Below, piece by piece: positions 1 to 10,656 of a stretch of DNA of 64,000 nt. The position numbers were made by a program, and so were the translations under genes. How positions within the stretch are numbered: the first letter of the stretch is position 1; every line of letters begins with the position of its first letter. The notes beneath the pieces were generated by a model. It was not told the DNA's origin, did no database searches, and saw only the letters and a list, made by a program, of their open reading frames with translations. Source of the DNA: Labyrinthula sp. Ha (Eukaryota; Sar; Bigyra; Labyrinthulida; Labyrinthulaceae); assembly GCA_015227615.1 (NCBI GenBank), contig JAALGZ010000007.1, positions 310,001-374,000 of the forward strand, read 5' to 3'.

Positions 1-1127
1 TACTATATATTCCTTAACAGCGAATCCTTCTGCGATTAGCCACCTCATGCCCGCGCTCAGTTTATTATTTGGCACCCAAATCGCCGCGAGACCCTTTGAC
101 ACTATGGACCCTAATGGTATCTTCAAAATCTGCTCGTCTTTCATTGTTGGAAAATGCAACGTCATCCCCCTAGTTGGGTTATTCGCTACCCCTACATCCC
201 ATGGCAGATCAGCATACACCATATCAAACCCTCTCAGGTTCAACTTCGTCGAGGCGATATCCGTTTCAAACAACAGGCTCTGCGACGGCTGCATCCACAC
301 TTTCATCTCCTCTCCTTCTTTCTCCTTCAAAACATATACATGCTCTTTGTCATCCCTCTTGATAGACCATTCCTTACACGTAACCTGAGCTCCGCTTGCC
401 AAACTCCTACACGTATCCATAACCTCAGGTGTCAACAACTTCCTGATCCTCCCCCGTTCATACGCCCTCTTGTGCCTACGTCCTTTTTGTTCCTCGTAGA
501 TTTTCTTCCATTTCAGATATATATCTTGAAAGACCGAACCTCGGGTATCTTCATTATCATTCTGGGCCATCTTAACTTTCCTTCCTACTATGGCCTTTTC
601 CGGGGTTGCATCCAGTTTTTCCAGCACATCTTTTCCTATAAGAAGATTTGAAAAAGATCCCTCAGTCAATAAAATTCTAGTGTTCGGGGCTTCCACTATT
701 GTACTACTCCCCTGCCTCACTACACGGATCCTAATATCCTTGTAGATTTCTCCTTTCAATGTTACTTCGGATTTAGTCGCAGTCTCCATTCTCACCCTTG
801 TTTTCCGAACATCTGCTGGTTCAATAACTCCGTTATCCAAGAAATATTTATAACTTCCGCACGTCCTTGTTGCCCCACTGTCCATTATGGCGTTAACTTC
901 CTTCCAGGACCCATCGGCTCCTATCCAGTAAGTCGTCCCATCCTCTTCATCAACCTTCTTCTCCCCTTTCTCCGACAACATCTTCATCTGGAACACTAAC
1001 TCTACATAATGCTTCAAATCATATAGTGACCATGTTCTAGAGGAACATTCCTCTGGAGATAGAATATGCAAATCTCTTTCCATCATTGGGCGTTGTCTTT
1101 CTTTTAATTCATCGAAGTTTTCCAGCA
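1..1127 (-). CDS. retropepsin-like plus MT-A70 adenine methyltransferase frame (partial, edge)
   Basis: A frame beginning with ATG near 1,127, just downstream of the integrase, stays open to the window edge (about 375 residues visible). Domain 1 is retropepsin-like: AIMDSGATRTCG at about 860-890, with the later LLIGKDVLEKL block at about 620-655 as in retroviral-type proteases. Domain 2 is MT-A70: FDMVYADLPWDV at about 187-225 (D-x-P-W catalytic motif at 199-210), then FPTMKDEQ, an IPLGSI segment and AAIWVPNN, followed by GMRWLIAEGF. These match the order D-P-P-W, T-M-x-x-E-x-I and W-V-x-N of METTL3/METTL4/AMT-type enzymes, which transfer methyl from S-adenosylmethionine to adenine N6. The C-terminus lies outside the window. 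Confidence 0.85.
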
Positions 1128-1141
1128 TTCTCCTCTCCTTC

Positions 1142-3265
1142 TCATGTTGCGGTAACCTTTTCATAGTATTTATTAAAATTCCGTTCCGCCTGGCTCCAGG
1201 TTTTAAGGCTGTATGATAAATGGATGCTTTGCAGCGGGATTCGCAATCCCCTATATTCTCCGATTGCTTGAGTTCCACACAACTTCTGGGTCATAGATAT
1301 TATTTGTGCCTTAGTTTTCCCAGGAAGCCACGGTTTTCTCATCATTCCTTTCCAGTTTCCCATCCCATAGACTCGGATAAGCTGCGTTAACACAAGTTTT
1401 TCCTTCGATGTCCACCCTTTGTTCGTTGACAGACCTTGCACCATTCCTTGATCCAGCGCGGCGCAACTCCTGGGGTATTCCAATATTAACCACGCATCCG
1501 TTTCATACTCCATAGTAGTTTCTGATATCTCCCGGACTATTCTTTTTTTTACCTGCCGGAACACTACTTTAGCCTTTGACTTTAATCCTGGTGGCAACTT
1601 CTTTGTTTGGAGAAACTGTTCGACCATCTCCGGCTGATCCTCGGATATCTGCTCAAAAGGCTCCGTCGTTGGTTCAAAAGTATCGAAGCCTTTCCAACTC
1701 ACCGTGAAATTCAAACTTCCTTGCACCAGGAACAGAGATAGCAATTCCTTTATTTCAAATGCTCCTTCATTATAAATCCACACTGCTTTAACTATCTCAT
1801 CCATCTGGAAGGTCTTATCCGCGTAGAATGAAATTCTCTGACTATGTACTTCGCGCGTCCGCCCTTTCAGATTACGCACTGTATATAGGTTGTGGCCAAC
1901 AATCGAAACAATCTGGTAAGGTTCTACCCAACTCAGTCGTAGTTTATCCCTTCCCAGGGGTAAACCTTTGAGGGCGATGAGAACCCAGTCTCCTGGCTGG
2001 TATTGGATCTGTTCCAGCGGCAGCCTCTTATTTAACCTGTCCCGCGCCTTCTTTCTCTGACTTTCAAGCTTATCATAAACTCCTTCATCCTTCTTTAATA
2101 AAACTGATGTAAACTTATTCATGGTCCCCAAGGTCCGATCGGAAGGTATCACCAATTTCTGGTTCTCATTTGAAAAGATCGGGTCCAACACCTGCTTCCT
2201 TCGTTCCGTTATTATCTTCCTCCAATCCTCATTTAAATATCTCAAATCCTCACTTCTTCCAGTCATTATCTCATTTGGGGTCATATCTAACTTTGTCCTT
2301 GGGCGGTTGTTCAAGAAACTTTCTGTTAAATCCAAGAGTTTAGTCCACTCATCTCCCGGAACCATATATTGCGACACCAAGGTTTTGAGCACCTTGAGAA
2401 GTGCTCTATTTTGTCTTTCGCTTCCTGAGTTTGACCATGGGCTATATACTATGCTGAAGTTATGGCTTCCCCCATAGTAATCAAGAAACTCCTCTACTAT
2501 TGAATTAGCGAAATGAGAACCCTTGTCAGTCGATAAGATGAAGTTGTCTATTAACCCATTCGCACTGCGCCATTTTATCAATCCTTTCACTACTTCCTCG
2601 GCCCTCGCCTTCTTACACTGCTGGATCAGGCATCTCCTTGATAAATCGTCTGTAATTACCAAGATATCCACTCCTCTTATCTTCATAAAGTCTGCATGTA
2701 ACAGTTGATTTGGATGTTCTCCATGTATGGTGCGCCCATAGGCTCTTCTCATTAACTTGGAAGGGCGCTCGCAGTGGAGGAATACTCTTGCTAGTTCGTG
2801 TATCATATCCTTCCGCTCCTTCACCGTCAGCTCCTCCCAGTAAAATTTCTCGGACATCTTCATCACTTCCTGTTTCGACGCATGCCCAGAGGCTATGTGC
2901 AGTTGCACGATCAACCTTTCGTGAAGCTCAACCGGAATAACAATCTTTCCGTCTACTAAATATAAACCGCCTGGTGACAACGCTACTCCTTGCAACTTGT
3001 TTAGCCTTTCCTGTATTGCCCTGCACATTTCTGCCAACTTATCTTCATTAAGACTCCTTTTTCCCTTTAACCCTTTTGTACACAGGATGCAAATAATTGA
3101 TTCTTGAGTTAACAAATTTCTTATATGTTGGGCTACTTTCCAATCTTGGCGAACCCTCCTTCCCAACCGTTTCCTCCTCCACAACTTCATTAACTTCTTC
3201 TTTCTCATCTTGTTCCTCCAATATCTTCTTGAGCTTATTCTTTGATATCCTAAAAACAAAACCAT
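1142..3265 (-). CDS. retroelement integrase with chromodomain and Myb/SANT-like tail
   Basis: Long open frame (about 700 residues). In order: an N-terminal zinc-binding-type region with the LHIASGHASK block (about 2,870-2,900); the DDE catalytic core with acidic positions in HADFM, STDKGSHF and SGSERQN (about 2,380-2,740); a gypsy GPY-like C-terminal segment; a chromodomain-like block around VSWKGFDTFEP (about 1,600-1,770); and a Myb/SANT-like block with WTSKEKLVLTQL, YGMGNWKGM and LPGKTKAQI (about 1,270-1,430). Chromodomains on integrases are known to direct chromoviruses to chromatin. The additional Myb/SANT-type module is less usual. Confidence 0.9.
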   Translation of the reverse strand: MVLFLGYQRISSRRYWRNKMRKKKLMKLWRRKRLGRRVRQDWKVAQHIRNLLTQESIICILCTKGLKGKRSLNEDKLAEMCRAIQERLNKLQGVALSPGGLYLVDGKIVIPVELHERLIVQLHIASGHASKQEVMKMSEKFYWEELTVKERKDMIHELARVFLHCERPSKLMRRAYGRTIHGEHPNQLLHADFMKIRGVDILVITDDLSRRCLIQQCKKARAEEVVKGLIKWRSANGLIDNFILSTDKGSHFANSIVEEFLDYYGGSHNFSIVYSPWSNSGSERQNRALLKVLKTLVSQYMVPGDEWTKLLDLTESFLNNRPRTKLDMTPNEIMTGRSEDLRYLNEDWRKIITERRKQVLDPIFSNENQKLVIPSDRTLGTMNKFTSVLLKKDEGVYDKLESQRKKARDRLNKRLPLEQIQYQPGDWVLIALKGLPLGRDKLRLSWVEPYQIVSIVGHNLYTVRNLKGRTREVHSQRISFYADKTFQMDEIVKAVWIYNEGAFEIKELLSLFLVQGSLNFTVSWKGFDTFEPTTEPFEQISEDQPEMVEQFLQTKKLPPGLKSKAKVVFRQVKKRIVREISETTMEYETDAWLILEYPRSCAALDQGMVQGLSTNKGWTSKEKLVLTQLIRVYGMGNWKGMMRKPWLPGKTKAQIISMTQKLCGTQAIGEYRGLRIPLQSIHLSYSLKTWSQAERNFNKYYEKVTAT

Positions 3266-3905
3266 TCCATTTCAGCTTAACTCTATCTTCTTGTCGCACA
3301 TTTACTCTTTCCCTTACATATTCCGGTACACCCCATCTAGTAAGGCAGTCAGCGAGTATGTTCTTCTCCCCTTCTAGATGATGGAAAGTGAGCGTGAAAC
3401 CCTGTATTACCATTTTCCATCTTTCTAATCTTCCTAACTCGGCTGACTTGACTAGCTTTCCTGGATCCATTAATCCTAGGATATTTCTATGATCAGTAAA
3501 AACGTGAATGTTCGTCGGATGTGCATAGAAGATATACTGATATCTGGTTAGAGCCTTAAGTATGGGGAAGAGTTCCTTTGAGGTTACCGACCAATTTAAT
3601 CCTGTCACCGTAAACGTGCCCGAAATGAAGAACATGGGGTCAAAGGTAAATACATCTTCTTCCTGGGGACTTCCCACCACACATGCGGCCCAGAAAAGAT
3701 AACTCGCGTCGGTATAAATGGACAATTTCTTCTCGGGAGAGTACATAGTAAGGTTCCTTTCCATAGCTTGACATATATATTTCTTGAACTCCTCAAACTT
3801 AACTTGACCCTTTTCTTTCCAAAATCCATTCAAGCTGATTCTTTTCCTTCTCTTCTTGTTCCATCTATATTTATGGGGAACCAAGATATTAATCGCCTTA
3901 TTCAT
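3048..3905 (-). CDS. retroelement RNase H region
   Basis: Follows the reverse transcriptase on the minus strand. It contains the connection segment and a Ty3/gypsy-type RNase H: a SIYTDASYLFWAA block at about 3,680-3,730, an acidic KELFPILKAL block, a FTDHRNILGL block, and the HHLEGEKNILADCLTR block at about 3,340-3,400. These are the standard RNase H_T7-like landmarks of gypsy Pol proteins. A lysine/glutamate-rich tail leads towards the integrase. Confidence 0.88.
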   Translation of the reverse strand: MNKAINILVPHKYRWNKKRRKRISLNGFWKEKGQVKFEEFKKYICQAMERNLTMYSPEKKLSIYTDASYLFWAACVVGSPQEEDVFTFDPMFFISGTFTVTGLNWSVTSKELFPILKALTRYQYIFYAHPTNIHVFTDHRNILGLMDPGKLVKSAELGRLERWKMVIQGFTLTFHHLEGEKNILADCLTRWGVPEYVRERVNVRQEDRVKLKWNGFVFRISKNKLKKILEEQDEKEEVNEVVEEETVGKEGSPRLESSPTYKKFVNSRINYLHPVYKRVKGKKES

Positions 3906-4082
3906 TCTTTGTTCGGGATAATGCTTTGAGGACGTGTAGCATGGTAAGCTGCAGGATATCCAGTTACTTATTTAAACCCTACTTTCTAGGTGACCCAGCT
4001 GAGTGGGATTTGGGATATCCCGGATCTTCTGAGCGTACTTTTCCGCAAACTTCCAACCATCAGATGAAAAAACCCTGCCACA

Positions 4083-4976
4083 TCATGTGGGACTTGTAGT
4101 CAACAACACACATTTGTTTATATTGAGACGTAAATTCTTCTTCTTCGCATTTGTTAGAAACTGCTGAATAGTATCCGCAAGCTCCTTCATGGTGGTCGCG
4201 TAAACTAAGGAATCATCCAACCACTGGACTACGCCTTCTCCTTTGGAACGTCCAAATAGGGACTTTCCTCCTTCCAGGGCCAGAACTTCCGATATTATTC
4301 TATCACTGTAAACCCCCGGAGTTGAGTGATACCCCATTGGTGAGCATTTCAACCTATAACTACCGAAGATGGTACTTATACCAAAGTACTTCGAAGCTTT
4401 CTCCGAGACTTTCAACATATCAAAACCACTAATGGCATCAAAGCACGCGAAATATCGATTCTCCGATCCAATCCAGGCCATTTGGGTCTCCCAATGGGGT
4501 AACCCGAAGCTATTCCTAATAGTGTTGTCATTCAATCTCGTTAAGTCTATTACCATTCTGAACTTCGCTTTCGTGGCTTTGGGAACAACAAGTACTGGGG
4601 AGCTAAAGTAAGGGTTGGGATCCCTTTCGATAGCTCCTATTTTTTCTAAATCTAATAATTTTCCTTCCAAAAAATCCTTTTTTTCTCCAACTACAACATG
4701 AGCCTTCGCAGCAAATGGGCGAGCTCCCGGCTTAAGTTCCACTTCCATCTGGGTCAAATCCGATAGTTGACATTCACTCTGACTTACCGCAAATGCATCC
4801 CAGTTGTCCATATATACCTTCCACAATAGTCCGATATCCTCATTCGGCGCTGGTGTCTTCGAGGCTATTATAGTGAACCTTTCATCTATAATACTCCGAA
4901 TTAATTGCTCCTCCCCCACGCCCGCATCCCGATCCATGGCAGTATTTTCTCCAAATCCTTGCTCCTTTATTCGCAC
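4083..4976 (-). CDS. retroelement reverse transcriptase domain
   Basis: Gypsy-type reverse transcriptase. Visible blocks include the finger motif with KFRMVIDLTRLND, the palm block with FDAISGFDMLKV, the CSPMGYHSTPGVY block, and the catalytic QWLDDSLVYA block, with WLDD in the place of the usual YxDD core. A WLDD core also occurs in gypsy elements of some protists, as I recall. The domain sits between the gag linker and RNase H, in normal gypsy order. Confidence 0.92.
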   Translation of the reverse strand: MRIKEQGFGENTAMDRDAGVGEEQLIRSIIDERFTIIASKTPAPNEDIGLLWKVYMDNWDAFAVSQSECQLSDLTQMEVELKPGARPFAAKAHVVVGEKKDFLEGKLLDLEKIGAIERDPNPYFSSPVLVVPKATKAKFRMVIDLTRLNDNTIRNSFGLPHWETQMAWIGSENRYFACFDAISGFDMLKVSEKASKYFGISTIFGSYRLKCSPMGYHSTPGVYSDRIISEVLALEGGKSLFGRSKGEGVVQWLDDSLVYATTMKELADTIQQFLTNAKKKNLRLNINKCVLLTTSPT

Positions 4977-5298
4977 ATATTGTTCAAAGCTTAATGAAGT
5001 ATCCTTATCTGGGTCGCTTGGTAATCCATCCTTGAGTTCCCTCTGATTCCTTAGTTCCTCAACTGTTTTTATTTTTCCCCCACAGCCTCAAGACCTGAGG
5101 GATCCGAGGGTTCCGGACATTTTAATTCCCTTGTTACTTCATTTAGTGCCCTTACTATAGCTTTTTCTTCTTGCTCTTCCGAATCCGGGTCCTCGAAGAC
5201 GTGGACTCTGTAACACTCCTCATCCGAAAAGATCGACACTCCACTACTTTCTGGTTCTGTATCCTCATAGTGCGTCGTTGCATTAACTGTATCTCCAC

Positions 5299-6546
5299 CT
5301 ACGACTGCAATTCTCCCCGGGAACTTTCTTTTTGGGATAAATCCTCCACTCGACTCACTGATGAGTTATGCTTCTTCAATACTTTGCAGTCGTTGATTCT
5401 GTGTCCTTCTGTGAAGCAAAACAAACATAAATATTTCTGCTTCACATATTCCTTCTTCCTTTCCTTACTCCAAGAATCGGGTAATCTTTGTCTTTGGCCT
5501 TCAGGAGTCTGTTCCATACGCACCCTCTGCTCGACCCCACCAGGGCGTTGCGGATGTCTTCGTGGTTGTTTATAACGCACATTTTCTGTTCGTGGTTCCC
5601 GCTTGACTGGCCCCATAGTATTGTGCGCCATCCTGAGAGCCGGGTCATCAAAATCCTGGGGGGGGGCTAGCAGCCTTGCCAAATCAGATAAGTCCTTCCT
5701 CATAACATAGTAGCTAGTCAATCTTCGTCGTTTAATCGTATGCTTAGGGTTGGGGCCTTTAAAGGCTTTTGCAAGCCGTTTCAGCACTTCCAAACACAAG
5801 AGTTTATCTAAATACGGGTCCTCAGCTAGTTCGATTCCCAGAAGGAGTTTATCAATTTGCTGCAAATAACTTGACATGGATACACTTATATTTCCTTCAT
5901 TGGTCCATTTCACTTTTCGCGACACATCCGTTAGTATGCTCGCCTTCTTGCTCTCGATCCCCTGACTTCTTATCTTTTCCAGATGATGCATCACTGCTGC
6001 TCCAGAGGACGTATCTACCTTCGACATGTGCAACTCCAGTAGAAGTTTTTCCGATAAATAGTTCATTATGGTTGCCTCTGTTAACCCTAGCCCTTCCTGC
6101 ACTACGGCTTTCTCCCATCTACTAAACAGCAGTTGGAACTTATATATCTCATCCGCTTGAAGTCCTTTTAACATTGGTTTGCCCGATATCTGGGTTTCCT
6201 TTAAACGGGCCTTCCCGACATCCAACTCGCTTTCCTTTCTACCGTCTCCTTTTTGGGTTTCTCTTCTTTGTGATCCACCCAACGAGTATTCGCTAGGATC
6301 CGTTGAATTATCGTCATTCTGTTTATCCAGTCCATCTGTAACTTCTTCCTCATCAGTCCCAATAACTTCCTTATTTTTATGCTGTTTTTCTGTTCTTTTT
6401 TTATTTTTATTTTGCTTTTCTAATATTTCGTTCCTTAACTGTGTCACCGCTTCGTGTACTATATCCGTTATTCCAGGTTTAAGGGCCTCCACTAACTGAA
6501 GTATTAATTCCGATGTGACCAAACTGGTGGTTGGTATACTAGCCAT
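5299..6546 (-). CDS. retroelement gag-like protein with zinc knuckle
   Basis: About 415 residues beginning at an ATG. The N-terminal third is charged and low in complexity. The middle is helical and capsid-like. Close to the C-terminus (about 5,360-5,420) lies one CCHC zinc knuckle of the C-x2-C-x4-H-x4-C type, the nucleic-acid-binding signature of retroelement Gag. It is the first coding part of the minus-strand LTR element and is followed by an acidic linker leading to the reverse transcriptase. No aspartic protease motif is seen between gag and the reverse transcriptase, which is the usual gypsy position. Confidence 0.85.
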   Translation of the reverse strand: MASIPTTSLVTSELILQLVEALKPGITDIVHEAVTQLRNEILEKQNKNKKRTEKQHKNKEVIGTDEEEVTDGLDKQNDDNSTDPSEYSLGGSQRRETQKGDGRKESELDVGKARLKETQISGKPMLKGLQADEIYKFQLLFSRWEKAVVQEGLGLTEATIMNYLSEKLLLELHMSKVDTSSGAAVMHHLEKIRSQGIESKKASILTDVSRKVKWTNEGNISVSMSSYLQQIDKLLLGIELAEDPYLDKLLCLEVLKRLAKAFKGPNPKHTIKRRRLTSYYVMRKDLSDLARLLAPPQDFDDPALRMAHNTMGPVKREPRTENVRYKQPRRHPQRPGGVEQRVRMEQTPEGQRQRLPDSWSKERKKEYVKQKYLCLFCFTEGHRINDCKVLKKHNSSVSRVEDLSQKESSRGELQS

Positions 6547-6800
6547 TGGGCCATAAGCATCCTCAACCTCTTTTTCCGTTTCTATTTCCTGTTCACTCCC
6601 CCACGAAGTTCGCGTCTGAGCGTTCCGATTCTTGTCCTGTGGATCCCGTTCCTACTTGTTCATTCTCTCCGACTCGACCAACATGGACTGCAGTTCCCTT
6701 TTCTTGGTCGGTTTCGCCCACCTCTGGGGGCGTCTCTCCTTGTAAACGTTTACTTTTGCGCATTCTCAGTAATATTCTTAAGAATTGAATTCAATTTTAA

Positions 6801-9800
6801 CCTTGTGCTCACTAAGAATGAAAAAACTTATTCGACTTGTTCTTTATCCCTTGTTCCTTTTTTATATCCTAATTCTTCTCTATATATATCCCATTCCCGT
6901 ATTTTTTGTCTCTCCCCCCGCTGTGTCTTATCTTCACTCTCCTACCTATACTGTTCCTTTCCGAACCTTTACTACTATCGTCCTTGTTTCGTTTGTATAC
7001 CGAGAAAGGTCAACTCTTAGGCTTCGGTTTGTATGTTCTAGGAAAGCTGCTCGTTATTCTTTCAGGTTCCTGGATAACACATGCAAAAGCTTTTTTCCCT
7101 AGTCAAAACACAAAAAAGAGAATTCAATGATTCTGTGTTAAGATGCAGTCTAAAAGCTCTTCAAAACGTAGTATACCTCTATTCAAATTATTACGAACCA
7201 AAGTTTGTAAATCAGCATGGATCGGAAAAAAAGTCATTTCAGTCGCAGTTGAGTAATTGCTTGAAATGAGGCGTCCTTATTTTTAAATCCACACTATTTT
7301 TTGTGAAAAAAGCTCAGATTTGGGTCTTTTGTCTACTCGGGATAGACTATCGAACAGTCAGATAAGAAAAAGCGAGGCAAGGATAGTAACAAGAGCGCTA
7401 GGTTTATGAATCAAGCTAGTTGAAGCTTCTCGTGGATGTTTATGCGTTATTCCAAAGTCGGAATTCGTAGGAGATATGAGAAAAATAAAAAAAAAGATTC
7501 TCGGTTACTTCAAGAAGTCGTACAACGAACCTAAATAACAAGTTCTAAGTCTTTACTTGCATCGAGCCTTTGTTATCATTATTATTTAGCTCTCAGTTAG
7601 CCTTCGCTCTCTTGTGATAATCTGTATTTGGATTTTATTCTTTTTGGATTGACATATCTTATTTTCCGATAATGCTAAAAAACTAATTGATACTGTTATA
7701 ATAATCGATAATTGAAAACTGAAAATCGATGAATCTATACAAGACTAATTAAGATACACAGGCTATTACCCTCCAAAATAACTTGTTGTTTGAACAGGTA
7801 GCATTTGCCTTTCAGTTTTCTTAAATAAAACGAGAAACATTCAACTAGAATTTTTTTTGAATGATTCCAGGATGACTGATACTATGATAGTTGACAACCC
7901 TAGGCGTTCTCTGTAGGTGTGCAGTTTACCATTCATTGATGCGTGATTAGATTCTATAGGAGCAATTAACGATAGACTTTTCCTGCAAATTAAAACTAAC
8001 TTTCAAATGTGATTATGCACATACCAATTTAAACACGGTGATTTATTGTTCGCTTTGATACCTACACATATATTTCCTGGATTTGAATTATCTTTAATTT
8101 TTCCTCTATAATTAAGCTGTATGGGTACAGGAGTTTAACAGCTCACATAGAATTAACAAAAGCTAAGTGAATAAAGAAGCCAAGATTTACGGCAATTCAA
8201 ACGAAATGAAGGTTTGATTCCTTTTATAATGTAGAAACTGAGCACATTTAGAGTTCCATCTTGTTTGTATATGCTTTTTAAAATCACTTAGTTCTCTAGA
8301 GATATCGTATGTATAGATTTTAAGCTCGTAGTTTAGTGAATGTGCGTTTTGCCTGTAGACTTATAGCTCTTTTAGTGGATCTAACACTTGAATAAGGTCC
8401 AAAGTATTTAACTTAGCCTAATATAACTTCCGATGCGCTGTATCGCTCTATGGATAGTTTTCCATTTCAGAATCAACTACTTTGTCGTTACGACATTTAC
8501 GTAAGGTAACTTGGCTAACTTGATCAAGATTTCTTATTTCGTTTCCTACTGTGGTCGTTGCGATAACTTAAGATTTAATTATCCAAAATTCTGAAATATA
8601 AACATACACAACCAAAAAGCCACTATATACTCTACCTATAGGCTAACTACTTACCCACTCTAAGTTTTAATTCAAACATGATCTTAAGGGTAGTTCTACA
8701 AGGGGTAATTGGTGTGCTTATCTCATATGCAATCAATTTGGAAGTTAAGCGAGAAGTCAAAATACATTTCAGGAAAAGTTAACGTTATACATAGCTTCCT
8801 TATCAGCTGTTAGGGGTAATCTACACGGGACTTGTCTTCACCAATGACCTAAAATGGAATTCCTGGACCATTTTTGGATACTTATATGATTTTGAACATG
8901 AATTGTGCAAATAAAAACTTTCTAAACAATTAGGCAACCTTTGCCACAATCAGGTGAAACAAAAACAGAATATTTTCAACAGGTCAAGCAAAAAAAACAC
9001 CGCATGGAGGGCATCAAAATCGTCAATTTTTCTTTTGCGACCCATCAAATGGGCTTTATTCTTTAGGTGTATGGTGTTCATGAGTACAATAGCATTTTGT
9101 CCCTTTGAATTTAAGAAAAGTAGAGTAGCTGCTATATGGGTGACTTTTGGTTTATCTATATAGGTAACTTACACACTTGTATCCAATTGTAACTGTAACT
9201 ATAACAGCAGACTAGATAATCTTAAAAAAAATTCTAAGGTCTTAGGAGCCTTTGGGTAATTCAAACAGTCTGAGTGGGTTTGATTACCATGTGCAGTAAA
9301 ATGTGAGGAATTCCTTAATGAAATCTGAGTGAAGAATGCACTGAGTTTTATTAAGTGAAAAATCTGGAACACATTGAGAGGTCAAGTTAGTAACTCTTAG
9401 TTTAATTTTCAAATCCTTTTGAAGAGCTTTTGAAATAGTTTTACGGACATTTAAAAAAGCCGCACTGAAAACCTTAAGTTTATTACTGAATTTTAATGTT
9501 TTTCAAGCTTTCTAAAATCTTCAATGAAGTTTCTTCCATAGTGTGTTAATCTAAGCTAAGTTTTAAGCTGGGAGTATGATACTACGAATATTAAATCATC
9601 TGCATTTAGTATAAGAACCTTGATAGTTCTCTCTCTCTCAATTAAGACTTCTCGCTTTCTGAATCTGCAGTTGCTATAGCCAGTTAGATTTTCTAGAAAA
9701 CTAAAATTCTAAGGTCTCTGATTCTAAAAGAAAGACGAAAGGGAGAAAAAACCTAGGTGAAGATAAGTGAATTGAAAAAGCCCCTTCAACTTAGCCCTAG

Positions 9801-10650
9801 CGCACATGTTATGTTGGGAATAAGTAATAGGATTGGCTGACTGCGCCAGTTGACTTTGACCTTATCTACGGCGTTTAGGAGATGTCTAGTGATATATATT
9901 AGTAACAATTAATACGGGCATTTTTCATTGGATTCGGTATTGTTTGTTATAAACTAGTTCTTGCTTAAAGACTATGGAAATGTTTATTCTTGCGAGTTTT
10001 GTATAAGTCATGGTTGTTACTTGATCATAGTCTGCCATGTAATTGGAAAGGTACTTCAGCTGGTTGTTGATGTTTTCTGGAAGATCTTGGAATGCAGCAA
10101 CTATTACAGAGTGGAACTGTGTGAATGGAGGCACAGTAGGAGGAGTTATTTTCTTTATCTATGTGTTCCTGGACGGTAATTCGGTAGCGGTGAGCAGTTC
10201 TGGAGGTATCTGATTTTACGTGAGTTGTTTGTGTAAATATATGAGCAGTGACTTGTAGGGAGAAAAGTATCTTTAGCCGTTATCTTGTCTTCAACGTAAT
10301 AATAAATGTATTTACATTTTTCAGCGATGTGTTATCCTGTTTTTCTTGTCATGCAAAACAGATTGGTGTGTAGTAGCTTGTATTCTTCAGGTATAGTGTT
10401 CCTTCGCTTCCAACAACCTGCAGTAGAAGGACGTTTATATGGAAGGCAAAGGCATTGTTCTTAATCAGTGCATGTTTGTAGGTTTAAGTGGTCAACGTTC
10501 AATGTTTCAACCTTCATTGAACAGGAGTATTGCGTCTCGATGACTTGGAAGTTCCGACTTAACACTCTATCAAGCGTCTCTTGTCAGAAGGGTTTCTTTG
10601 TTTCCTAGTTTTCGGCGCCCAAGAAAAAACAGTCAGTAACCCCAACCGTA
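6801..10650. other. gene-free AT-rich interval
   Basis: About 3.8 kb in which I see no supported gene. The left part (6.8-7.7 kb) may hold the 5' LTR and leader of the neighbouring retroelement: its minus strand has purine-rich stretches and it lies just upstream of gag. I found no partner repeat that would prove this. The rest is AT-rich with frequent stops in all frames. Confidence 0.5.
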
Positions 10651-10656
10651 ATTTTC

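Larger units (their letters stand above)
1..6800 (-). mobile_element. Ty3/gypsy-type LTR retroelement with an MT-A70 methyltransferase domain
   Basis: Minus-strand element. Reading right to left it shows a gag-like protein with a CCHC knuckle, an acidic linker, a gypsy-type reverse transcriptase, RNase H, and an integrase with chromodomain and Myb/SANT-like tail. A further frame then carries a retropepsin-like domain and an MT-A70 methyltransferase domain that runs off the left edge. The far LTR is outside the window and I could not define the near LTR (right of about 6.8 kb) by pairing, so the right boundary is approximate. Coding content looks well preserved, with about two or three interruptions between domains, some of which may be the family's normal frame changes; a fairly young fossil is likely. 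The chromodomain suggests a chromovirus-like relative; exact clade not determined. Confidence 0.9.

Noticed and set aside
154-651. 165-aa plus-strand frame at the left edge
   Set aside because: It is the complement of the minus-strand protease/methyltransferase frame, which shows recognisable motifs; the plus-strand product does not.
3097-3381. Serine-rich plus-strand open frame opposite the retroelement
   Set aside because: Antisense shadow of the RNase H/integrase coding strand. Many similar Ser/Leu/Phe-rich plus-strand frames between 1 and 6.8 kb have the same cause.
10604-10621. Primer-binding-site-like sequence (minus strand tgggcgccgaaaactagg)
   Set aside because: It begins with TGG as a PBS would, but no adjacent LTR with TG...CA ends or partner repeat was found, and the match to a tRNA 3' end is not convincing.
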